From Beroe forskalii (lineage: Eukaryota; Ctenophora; Nuda; Beroida; Beroidae): 64,000 bases of DNA. The DNA lies in NCBI GenBank assembly GCA_011033025.1, contig WFMF01000126.1, forward strand, positions 310,001 through 374,000, read 5' to 3'. Positions 12,871 to 25,700 of this stretch are shown here, one piece after another (positions within the stretch are counted from its first letter, which is position 1; every line of letters starts with the position of its first letter). Below the pieces are notes generated by a model. That model searched no databases. It was not told where the DNA came from and saw only the letters and a program-made list of their open reading frames with translations. A program made the position numbers and the translations under genes.

Positions 12871-13786
12871 TATCACCAAGCAAGATAAGACAACGTCTGA
12901 CAATCTCCCGTAAAATATAAAACACGAAAATGAATTTGAATGAACTTTAATTTCAGATAAAACGTGACAATTAAAATTATACATTGTGTACTTTATCTAA
13001 CAGTTAAAAGTTCATCTCGGACTCCATCACTGACACTCCTTCAGTTCAAATCCTTTTAATTTTATAGAAAAACTCCAACAAATGTGGATTGAATTATTAA
13101 TTCCATCTTCAGCATGAGCAATAATAGAGGGTTGATAAAAATCAAATTTTGCTTTACGAAACAATTTTAATAAAATGATTTAACATTAAAATTTGAGTTC
13201 GTGGAGTTCAAAAACGCATGAAGTGAAACTGTGAACTGGAATGTCATGATGACATCAATAGATTCAGGATAACGCTAGCATCTTAGATGATTCAATTGAT
13301 TCACAATTGCCAGAGATTTGAAAGTGAAACTCCACCCGGTAAGCAGGTTGCTCTGGTGTCTGGGTGTAACTGTATATAATGATGATGGTCCGTCCTGACC
13401 TGGACACACTGCAGCTTGCATCAGCTGGTCTGACAGTGATATCATCAGACGTTTCGAACTCTTACGTGCGCGGCGCACTGCCTGCCATTAACAGCAATTG
13501 CAAATGCAAATGAGCCGCGCACGATTACGCCGCGCATAGAGAAGCCATCTTAACTTGTCCAATGGTAGTTTCTTTGGAGTCGCTCACAGTGAACTAACAC
13601 CTCCAGATCTATCAGAGCATCTCACTATTGCAGAGTTCGCAGCTATTTCATCGAGACAACAGGGCGCATGATCTGCGAAAGAGGAATGTTCTCAACTGAT
13701 CAGCGTCGAAGTCTCTTGGACATTTGGACCGCGGAACATTCTCCAACTAGAGCTTATTGGCCGTAGAAAGGACATGAGGAGGATCT
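12871..13786. other. 3' flank of the helicase gene; decayed MITE
   Basis: Mostly AT-rich DNA. A segment at about 13452-13545 is a diverged copy of the GC-rich foldback family seen at 13912 and 31916 (shared CACTGCCTG and GAGCCGCGCACGATTA cores). No exon was recognised. Confidence 0.45.
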
Positions 13787-16700
13787 TTAGCCTATGACAC
13801 CCTCGATTTCATCGGTGTCATCTGTGTTCAGCTTGATGATCTCTTTGTTGAAATAATTCTGAAAATAAAATGTCATCAGTCATGTCTAAAATTATATGAT
13901 TTAGGTGGCGTGTTGAACTCATATGCGCGCGGGTTTTCCATGCGTGGCTCACTGCCTGTCACTAACAGTAACACTAACAGGCAGTGAGCCGCACAAGATT
14001 ATGCTGCGCATGGAAAAGCCGCACACATATGAGCTTGTCACGCCCCTGTAAGTTATTCAGTTTATCCAGATGAAACAACTATTTTGAATCCAACATTAAT
14101 AACCGATTTCCTTGCAAAGGTCGAGACACCCCGATTTCGATGACAGTTGCGTGCGCAGCGTATTGGTGTAAGTTTGCGCTGCGTACCGGTACAGACATGT
14201 TATTCATAAGTCTATACGCCGCGCAAACTTACGCCGCGCACACAAAGGTCGAGCCACCCACCTGTATCTGCTTGACGGATCTGAGGGAGTCAGCACTGTC
14301 CACGAAGTTGATAGCGATACCCTTCTTCCCGAACCTGCCTGTTCTTCCTATCCGGTGCAGGTACGTCTCCATGTCCGGCTTACCTGGTAGACGTGGACGT
14401 TATTATTTTAACTTTTCATAATATGTAGTTCGAAAGGGCGCAATAAAGACCCTTCGTGGCTTGGCAATTGCGAAGCCACGAAGTCTACCACAAAATTCGA
14501 TGAAACGTTATAAATGACACTTTTATTATTATTATTATTATTCATTGGCCTGTGGTCCACTGTTTTAAGATTTTAGCGGTATTAAAATCTACAAACAGGA
14601 GACCACACGCGAATAACAATATAAAACTGCTTATCAACGTTTGAAGGCCGTAGTGATTTCCAATTCAGCGCAAAATCCCACGAAGACTGAGAACTTTTGT
14701 TTAATACCACTCCAATGAAAGACGACCCAGGAAGACAACAATTTTAGTAAAAATTTTAGTTTTCCTGGAATACCGAATAACACAAGAATTATTTGGTGAA
14801 ATTGGGTCTGATTCAGAGATAACATTTGGAGTAAATACCTGTTTCATGAACCGTAGGCAAGTCGAAGTTGATAACCACAGTAACTTGTTCCACGTCAATA
14901 CCACGTGCACACACGTTGGTAGTGATAAGGACTTTCTCTCTGCCTTCTCGATACCTGGGGAATGGTGGGAGTAAAAATGGTAGGTTTGAGGGGTAGGGGA
15001 AGGAAGGGGAGAAGGGGAGGGGTAGGAGAGAGGGGAACCGGGAAGGGGAGGAGGGGGAGGCTAGGGGGAGTGGGCGGGTGTAGGTGAGTAGGAGAGAGGG
15101 GGTAGGAGAAGGGGTGGGAGGAAGAGGAGGTGGAGGGAGGGATCGGAGGGAGGGGGAGTGGGAAGGAAGAAAGGGAAGTGCGAGGGAAGTGGGAGGAGAA
15201 GTGAGCGAAGGTAAGGAAAAAGGAGGAGAGAAGGAAGGGGATTGGCACAGTGGGAGGGGTGTGAAGGATGGTGGATATGAGAGGGTATGAGTGGGAGGGA
15301 GTTAGAGGGAGTGGGAGGGAGTGAGCGGGAGTGAGGGGAAGAAAGGTAGAGGTAGGGGAAGGGACAAAGGAAGGAGGGAGTGTGGATTTAATTATAGAAA
15401 GGAGGAGTGAGGAAGTGAAGGGAGTGGGGTTTAGGCAAGCAATGGGTTAATTACAAGCTAATGTAAGGAGAATGCACTTGAATTTAAAGCCCCATTACAA
15501 AGAGAAGAGATAAGTATACCTATTTAAGGTGGCTATTCGCTCCTCTATTGATATGTCTGACGTTAGCATTGCAACAGCGTGCCCATCTTCTGTCATTTTC
15601 TTCTGTAGCCACGTGGCAGTGCTTTTCATCTGGGGGCGAAGAATTTATTCATTTTATATACCGACAAATAATATAAGAGACATGGGATTAATGTTTAATC
15701 ATTAAACGCCCTTCCCTAGAAAAGCTTAGAGGGGCGACGCCATCTAGAATGTCCTCCAAAATTTGAGCATCAAAATGAAGCATAAAATCAGAAAAAATGG
15801 CCTCGAAATTCACTTTTCTTTCAGAAGGTGAACATCCGTCTAACATCCGAGTAACTAGCTCAAAAATACCGGTTTTTGAGACTTACCTTACAGAAAATCA
15901 TTGTCTGTCCGATGGTTATTGTACCGTAGATGTTGCACAACGACTCATACTTCTCATTTTCATTCGAGCACATTACCTGCGGAAAGAAGTGGATATATTG
16001 GGCTATTTCTCTCCAAATAGATCAAATATTTCGGTGAAATTGATCAACATGGCCTCAAAGGGACTTTAAATCTCATCTTAAACTTCTGAATGGTAAAGAA
16101 AGAGTAAAAATGACACAAAAACAGATACCCAAACAAAAGTCTCACATAAAACTGCTTGATGGTGTCGAGAGATTGTTCTTCTCGCTTGAGTCTGATTAGG
16201 ATAGGGTCGGGGATGACAGTTTGGGCGAATCTCATGACATCGTCATCATAGGTGGCAGAGAAGAGGAGACATTGACAGGTGTTAGATAGCTGTCTGTAAC
16301 GAAATAGAGGGGTTAAGGGAGCAATTTCTAATTATCCCTTATCCATTCTGACGTTTATACCTAAGTTATAACCTCTAGCTGCTTCTTGCTGCTTATAACC
16401 TGGATATAATCTAATCATACATTTTCAAAACCTAACTTTTTTCCTTTCAACCTATTTAATAATTACAACCTACTGCAACCTAAATACACCTACTTCTTGA
16501 TCCTGATGCTCTGCTCCTTACAATTACAACCTACTTTGACCTGAAACCTAAATACACCTACTTCTTGATCCTGATGCTCTGCTCCTGATGCCCTTGCTGT
16601 GACACCATGATGTCAGCTTCATCCAGAACAAAGACCCTCAGCTTCTTGGGATCGAAGAACTTGAGCTTGAAGACCCAATCAACTGTCGTTCCGGGAGTTC

Positions 16701-19700
16701 CGACAATGATGTGCGATTGGATCTGTGTGCCCCTGGCATCTGGAGGGAAAGGAGGGTTAGGAGTGGATATTTTATTTTGAAAAAGGAATTTTTAGGCGTG
16801 TCCAGTGTCCACCGCACTCAGTGAACAAATAAACTATTCTTCGTTGTTTTATTTCCATAGAATATTTTTTACAAGGTCTTTCTCATTCAAGTAGGTAAAC
16901 TTCAGTCCTCTTGAGAAAATTTATTTCGAGACTTGGATGGTAGGCAAGTCTTTTTTGACAACTGACAAAGAGAATCACAACTTTCGATGCACATTATACC
17001 CTTCCGTACCTTCAAGAACAAAATTGTTTAAACTTTAAAGCAAATTCATAACATAATTAATCATATTTGCAAGAAATTAAATATTGACTTTCTATGCCAT
17101 TGTGCATCATAATAACTATTCATTCTTAGCCAATGTCCAATGATATATATATTGGTAGCATTTCAGTCATTTTATTGCTTTTTCCTGTTCCTTGGCAATA
17201 ACAACATCATCACCTTTACCGTATCCAATACCAATTCCAAACCATTCTTCTGCAACATCACTCCATTTCATGAGCAGTCTTCTTTTCAATGATCCAAAAA
17301 AGGAGGAGCCACTCAGACGACTATCAATGTAAGAAGCATGGAGGATTTCAGCTAAGACAATGATAAAGGACAAGCCAGCACCAATGCCAAGAATCGTAAA
17401 TAGGCCACGTAGGACGCGAATATCGAATTTATTTTTACTTCCAACGGATTTATTTAAGCATTCCTTCTTCTTAGTTGAAAGCCATTTCTTTGATAAATCA
17501 ACAAGCCATCCCTCCTCTCTGTACACTAAAAACCGTCTGTTGATAGCGATTATATACGGAGACTTCAGCTGGGTCGCGATGCCCCATTGGCTGTGGAATT
17601 TATTCATGAAAACCAACTCCAAACTGCAATTTGTGTTCACAAACGGCGACAACTCGGCCTCACTCCCAGCCATGAAGACAAACAATCCCTCGTGTAATCT
17701 CTTCAGAGCATCCTCCTCAGACTCTACCTTCTCCGCACCTTCTGCAAGGGCAACCATCACTTCATCGTCATCACTGCCTGCCATCATATCAAGAAGCGCT
17801 GTTGAAGTCATTATTCCCCACTTGTATTTCTCTTGGCCGGGAAGATCTTCAACTTTCTTCACACCCGTATCAGATTGCTCGAGAGTGAGATGAGCGGTCA
17901 GGTTCGCTGTGTACATGGTGCTGAGGATCATGATGAAGAGCCACCAAACAAAGAGAAGAAATCTGCCAGAGGCAGCCTGGGGCAGTGCATCGGATCCTTG
18001 TTGGACTAGACCTGAAGATGAAGTCGATAAAAACAACTTATTGCATTACAGAATTGGCATATTATGTTATATTTTCATAATTGTCGCACACGATAAAAAG
18101 CACACTTGCATGTCGTCACCAGGCTGCATAAAATCAGTTCATTAACAATCACAACTGGAATTTTCCAAGCCATACCTGTGCTGGTTAACCAGGTTGAGTT
18201 ATACAGGGACAATTCACACAGAGCGTTGCTTTCACCAGCTTCATCAACCAAGCATTCGTGACGTTTAGTGTCCGTAAGACGACATTTCGTTGCTATCTTC
18301 ATGTTTCTTCTTGACTCACAGGTATGGCATTGACAAGACTGCATGGCATGGATGGGCCGACCATAATACCCATAAGGTGAAAGTTTGCCTAAGCAGTTTA
18401 TCATTGCACCAATTATGAATGTTAGCGACAAAATGAAAATCCAAATCTTATTATCGAAGGGCTCCAAGAAAAAGTATTCATTGGAAGAACTAGACGATGA
18501 CATTCTTCTGTATGTAAACGTTGCTTCATCCTCGTAAAACGCGGTCGTAAACCCTATAGATTCTGCACGGGGTGAACTGATGGAAAGGCCTGGAGATAGA
18601 TCTATCTTCTCATCCACTAAAAGCCTGACCAGTCCGTCCCACTCACCGTCAGTTAAGCCACCCCACTTGTCATCAGGGGTACCACGTGCTCGTAAGTGAA
18701 GTTAAGATCCCTGGACAGTCGCTCGATAACTTCTACAAACCATCCATCCCAGCAGTGAGGTGAAGATACGTTAGCGAAACTGTAACTGCAGCCATGTTTT
18801 AGAAAGTTGAAGATTGGTGAATCTACTGTTCCGATCTTTAGGTGGTACCCAGATAGGTCATCAGCAATTCCGGTCGGAGCCACATACTTCCCACCTATAA
18901 ACTTTATATCACTCCTGTCAACCCACTCAACTTTGTTTCCAGCCAAATCTTTGAGTCCTTCACCCGCCTGCCAAGTTCCAACCTTCTTAAAACCATGGTT
19001 GATATCCTCAAAATCCATGATGTCATAAGTGGGCCGAGAGAGGTCACTATAGAGAACTGGTGTTCCACCATTAAGGTTTTCATTTATTCTATCACGTAAT
19101 TCTTTTCCATCATCCCACTTTGTACCTTCAGTGCTGCAGGACAAGTCGTCAGGCTCAGGATATATTGATTCAGTAATTGAATCATGGATTAATCGAAGAG
19201 CCCGAGAAAGGGCAACTGTTGAGACAGTTAAATCAGAGGGCATCGATCTTTCAGCAGTCTCAAGATAGTCATTTTGCATCTCAAGGAACTGGCTTGATTC
19301 TTCCCTATAATTTGGCTGAACTCCTAAAATTCCGACGTAGTAGGGGTGATATTTGCCATCATCTTTGAGGAGATCTTGTTTCGTTGTGGTGGCATCCGTT
19401 GTAATCCAGATAAAGGAGTCTTCCAGATAACCTCTCTTTGAAGCTTCGCTAAAAATACGCTTGGCATGAAGAGCGTGGCAGTTCAGCACTACAACTTTCA
19501 TCAGATCATCCTTGATTGAATCCAGCTCTTTATCAAAAGTGTAATCACTATCACTAGGATCAAAATAATGCACAAGTTTGACGATGAAATGGTGATCTTT
19601 TGATGCTAAATTCTGCAAATTGAGGACACCATTTATTCCGTAATCATCGCCTGATGCTATTATCGAAAACTCATACCATCTGTATTCCTTGAGGAGATTG

Positions 19701-22700
19701 AATATAGCTTCACTCTGATACGTATCAGGGGGAACCAGAAACACTGCCCAACTGCTGTTGACATGAAGCAAAGGGTTCGTTGCCTCGGTAACCAGCAGAG
19801 GAATGTTGATCTCCCTCAGGATGTTCTCTTCCACATCAGCATTAGAGGAGCTGCTGGCGGATATGACAGCAATACTTCCTCCTTCAATGAAGCTGCAGAC
19901 TGCTTCTTGAACACTCAGATAGGTGCTACTGTGGTACTTGACATCTGCTTCAAGTTGAACATCGTCACCGAGGCTATCGATCGTGTAATCGATCACTCTT
20001 TCCACTGCATCAGATTGATCTCTGTCACTTTCCTCAAGAAGAACTCCAACTTTGTAGGAGGCTGTTGGAGTAAGGAGGCACTGGATTATCCACAGAATAG
20101 GAATCATGCCATATTCCTGAATCAACACATCATTTCAATTTCAGAAAGGTCGGGTTCCAACTTCGAGCGAACATTAATTAATTGACGAGCTTGTGAGACC
20201 TAATTCAGAAAAAAATGGATGTACGTTCAGTGCAAAATAGATTTATCTGGCATTACAAAAAATCCCAGGTTGAAGGAGCCTTAGAGGTTACTGTCAGTCA
20301 ATTCTTGGAAAAAGCACACAACTGTACTGTTTCGCGGGGTGGACACCGCGCGCGTTGTTTTAACATTTACTATGGCAGGCATGAGTAAATAGCATGGCGA
20401 AGATCTGGCAGGATTGTTTTTGAGATCTTCAAAGACGGTCCATTCCATCCTGCATACCAATGTTCAGTATGCCGGGATAATCACTATTCACAGCACACCG
20501 ATATAAAGCTTAATCCTGAGCTCCCATTGTTATCGGGCCATTAAAACGGGGTTGAGGGTTCCTTTTAACGTTGAATAGTAGTTATTGAAGAGTAGTAGAA
20601 AAATATTAGGCGCCCAATGAGGGAGATTTTCTCTCGGCAAAGGCATAATTTTGAGCTTTGCCATTGAAGTATTGAGCATAAATCATTATATGCGTTCAAG
20701 ACCGAAAGATGATCCAGAGTTCAGAAATAGTCTATGGACTAAGCATCTTTTGTGAGAGCAGCCTTTTATTATCTTTATCTACCATCAAATCTGTCATCAT
20801 GAATAATGGATATTCTGGGTGTGGAATTAAGGAAGAGTTTCTTGGAATATCTGAGCTGTATTCACAATTCTCAGCAGTGCCTATATTATTTTCATCGGAA
20901 AAAAGTTGGCCACTGTCCAATTTTGTATTTTCCAGCTACGGTATATGAGCGTTGAATTCAATGTTTGAAATGAATTTTGGACCACAGAGATAATGCACGA
21001 AAATGGCACTAATCAGGCTTTTGAACGATTACATGCACGTGTAGTGGTATTGCGGTAAGTAAGAGTGAACGCCTCGATGGGGATGAGAAGAGTGGAAAGG
21101 GTGAGGCATAAATGTTTACTTATTGACACGGGTGCCACATAATTTTATATGCAAAACGCACATCTGGGCATGGCGCATGGGTGCCACATAATTTTGAGCA
21201 AAATGCACATCTGGGCAGTGGGCGTGGCATATATGCATGGGTGCCATATTCCGAATGTAAAATGTTATTTTTGCATTATTTTGCAGGAGCATCGGGTTCA
21301 AAGCAAAGCGTAGAGACGAAGTGATCATATTATATCAGTACCATAGGTCTCGCGATTTCGAGAAATGCGAACCAGAAAAAGACCTAGTCACGCAGCACTA
21401 TTTATGTTCGTGTTGATCATTGACTGCACCATCTACGCCCCCTTTTCCCCGTGCGTGCTCCGGGTGCACACCTTTTATGCCCCATTTTAGCACCCCTATT
21501 TTGCATCCATCTTCCGCCATCGTTTCAGCATGCGTTTCCAGATGGCAAAAAGGAGCATAGGAGGCAAATAGGGGCCAAAAATAGGGGCCAAAATGGGCGT
21601 CGACGGAGCAGTCAATGACCTTCGTGAATCACGTACCATACAAATGGCATTACTGAAATTTTTACAATTTCATAACTTCCTACTCACATTCTTGCCTCTG
21701 ACGGCCTGCTCTATTGATATGCCAGTTCTGCAGGACATCTTCGTCAGCACCTCGCCTATCTGCACTGCTAACTCGTAGGTGGGGGCTAGGATCAATGCCT
21801 GAGAGAGGAAACTATAACTATGTGGAGAAAAACCATGTTACAAACATAACGATAAAATTTTGGTGATTGATGATAAAATTTTGAATAAAATAGAACAAAA
21901 CTCTAGATTTTATCATCCTGGAATCACGAATATTTTATCTCAATCACGAGTGAGCTGGTGGTACCTGGGGATAGTTCTGAGACTCGTCTATGCGGGAAAG
22001 GGTGGCGAGGACAAAGGCAGCCGTCTTTCCTGTGCCACTCTGCGACTGAGCTATCATGTTCTGGGGTCTGAAAAATAGAGGGAATTATGTTATGCTGGAG
22101 GAATTTTAAAAGGAAAAAATAGAATTTGATGTACATGTCATTTTCATATCATCGCCACGATGAACCAAAACAAAATCCAGAAAATCAGGGCAATAATTAT
22201 GGACTATTTTTCGGTTGCATCTCCTAATAATCTAAGCCAGTTAAACAAAACTTTCTTTGTTATAAATCAAAGTTGTTTAAAACTCAGAAACTAACGACAA
22301 TAGATAGATTTTTAGGATTAGACCAAGTTTGCTGTTAAATTTGTTTTGTATTTAAGTCAACTCGATCACACGATCATATAATTCCCACTGAACTACATTC
22401 AGCCAGAAAGATAGTTGAAGAAAGTCTGTCTTGTTTCTGTTCGGAAAATGCCATGAATCATGATAGTATCGTCCTAACATGGTTGTTGGTCCAGAAAGGC
22501 AATGTCCTCCAAAAGTTCGGAAAACAGCAATACTCATCAACATAATATTTCACCGATTTAGGCGAGATATTTGACGAATTGAACCTTTGTGAGCCACAGA
22601 ATTCTATTTACAAGCCGGAATAATTGCTATAAAACTCTTTACAAAGTTCAAGTCCTTCATGATGGATAAGACTAGAAATAGCAAATTTGTCAATTAACTG

Positions 22701-25700
22701 CCAAACATATTTCCTCGGCTCCTTGGAGACTGCTAAGACTGGAAGACATTTCATCTTTATGCTTCATTATCCATACTGCTATCAGAAATCACAAAGAAAC
22801 CATATATCAGATGGAATCTGTGATTCTTGGCAGCTCTGGGATCCTCAATACATTGAACGGAATGACACTTCAGCTCTTGGTAAAGTCTCATTCTATACTG
22901 GTATCATAATGAAACGATATGATGGAGTCAATGATTTTTTGTCTGTGACTTTCCACCATTTTGGTTTCGATGCGTTCCTCGCCAAGTTCATCAGCAGGGT
23001 CCCTGGCCACGCATTTGTAGGAGTGACAGATTCTGAAGAAAACGAGAAGGATGATGACACCGGCAATGACGTAGATGTAAATGGGGATGAAGATCAGACG
23101 GTTTTCGTCTGCGGATCGAGCCATGTGCAGCAAGGAAACTGAAAAGGTGGAGCAGCGATGAAACAGATGAGAAAGAAATGCCATGAAAATTGTAATGATG
23201 AAACACAAGAATATGAAATAGGCCAAGTAGAATTTTGATGACAGTTCTAATAAATTAACACTTTTATTAATGATAGTAACGGCCACGGCAGCCGAATCAA
23301 GAGTAAATATGTAAATTCCTGAAGCAGTAACTACACTTTAAAGTTGTACACTTACAATAATACAATAAATGAGAAAGATAAAACTTCCATAAATAAGGGA
23401 TTTAATGAAACGTAGCAACAATCAACATAAAATTTAAATATCACAGCAATTTAGCTGGCTTGAAGTTCAATTAATTTACAATGAATAAAATATGATTACG
23501 ATTTAAATAAACAATTAAAAATGACTTCTATTTTATGTCTATTGTCTTCCCTCATTTGATCTTGTCGTCCCTCCTTTTATTAAGAAATCACCATCTTCAC
23601 ATTTGAGCAATGAGCTTCAGAGCTTGAATCTCTTTTATATGACCGATTTCCCGGGCAAGCCAAACTTTTGGTGAACAAGCATTCGTTAGTGAAGCTGCGC
23701 TTATTCTAAGTTTGAGCATATTGAGGTCTTTTCATTTCCATCCTTCCTTTCGAGATTTCAAAGGCGGTATTGATCTGAATTGAGACTTCACTAAAATCCA
23801 AAATATTATTTAACCACTCATCAAAGGTGGACCTTGGTTATATCCACATTTTTGACGCCAGTATATCTGTTAGACAGGTGTAGCCTTCAGGGAGTCATGG
23901 GCATTACGACCAAAAATTCACAAAAAACACACCAAATTCACGCTGCATCACGCCATATAATTGAGTCATCACACCATATAGTGTGACCTGTTTAAGTTTG
24001 TACACTACATAGACTACAATAGAGATAAAACCCTAAATGGTACTGTAGATTGGAGTAAACAGATGAACATTAAGGCCTATGAGAGCTTGATTAGGTTGCC
24101 AGAAGTCCCCATATCACGCCATGTTTCTCTTTATCACACCACATAATCAAGCCATGTTCCGCTGTATCGCCATCTCCAGTATGGAATCCATGACCTCATG
24201 CCTCACATCCTCCTCTTGCTCTGGACTCTTGGCGTTGCCGCGGCGGGTTGCCGCGTGCCGCGACTTGTAGGCGTGGCACAGCCGGAACACCACCAGGAGG
24301 ATAACCACCCCTGCGATAACGTACACGTAGATGGGTATGAAGAGCAACCTCCGGTCTACGGCGTCCTGGGGCATGATGGCGTGGTGGGAAGCAATGGTGG
24401 AGGTTAGGATCAGCGGCAGCTGGGCTAGGGAGAGGGGAGGGCTTTAGCATATACTTGGGGCATACAGTTCCGTTTTCAAGGTACAAACTTCATCTCGACG
24501 AGGCAAGAAAGTCAGAATAAAATTAAAATAAGACAATTCAAAAGGAGGATGAATTGGCGAAAATAATGCGGCAATCAAATCAAGACAAGATCGCGCTAGT
24601 TTGGCCGGTAGGCGAATTATAATGGCAGGTTTCCGAGTGGCATCATAAGGCAGGTGTCGCCACCTCGAGATATGAGAATTCTTCTGAAATTTCCGATCGC
24701 GCGGCGTCATGTACGTACTGTTAAATCAGTATCACACGCGAACAAATTGTGGTTTTGTGGAAATTGCAGACACCGATCTCAGAGGTGGCGACACCTCAGT
24801 AACGCTATTCGAAAGTTAACATGGACATAGAACGATACTCGATCAGAAAACAAAGCGAATGTTACACATAAAGACAGGAGATAAATATGTCAGGTTAGCA
24901 CGAGTAATATGACATGGCATTAGACTTGGTGCTGCTGTATGAGCAATCATGAAGCGGGGCTGTCACATAACGTCAGCAACTTTTGGTATCTTCATTGAGG
25001 GACAAAAAGCTCATTTTTGCTGACGTCAGCACCCCAAGTACAATCGTCAATTCACAGAACTGTCATGGACGTAACTCCGAACGAATTCATTTTCCAAAAA
25101 CCACGAAATTTCCTTGCAGCATGCACATCCAAACTGATGGGAATGTGTTCCAAAAATATACATTGATACATTGTACGCCGTATGAAAACTACATGGGTCA
25201 CGTGCTAATTACGAGCGGCATTCTATTTCTAAAGTTTGAATTAGCTAGTAATAGTATTGAATTCCAAAATCCTCTCGACATTGACCAATCAGGGTGCAAG
25301 ATAACTGTTTGTACTTGCTAATTGGTCAATGTCAGAACGATTTCAGGAACCTTTGGGGCCAAGTCGGATCATTAAATACATCCGATTCGGAATTGCATTT
25401 AATTCTAAAATGGAAAAGAAATGAATTGCATTTAATCAATGGAAAAGAAATGAAGGATTGAACGGTCGGACGTGTACAGATGACACGGCAAGTGTAGAAG
25501 ACGTGGGTCCTGGAACAGTGCAATATCGAGCCTCCCACTCCAATATATGAAGCATTATCACACCGAATTTCTGTCAAATTAAAAATATTCACGCTGCTCC
25601 GCGGTGGTGGAACAAATTGCGCAGTAAGGTTCGGCCAATGAGCGGCAGGGATTTCTATGATACTGTGCGTTGATTGGTTGATATTCGCGGGAAGTGGGTA

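Noticed and set aside
14895-15290. Long open frames on both strands (Pro/Ser-rich and Gly/Arg-rich)
   Set aside because: They come from the purine-rich tract, whose composition lacks stop codons on either strand.
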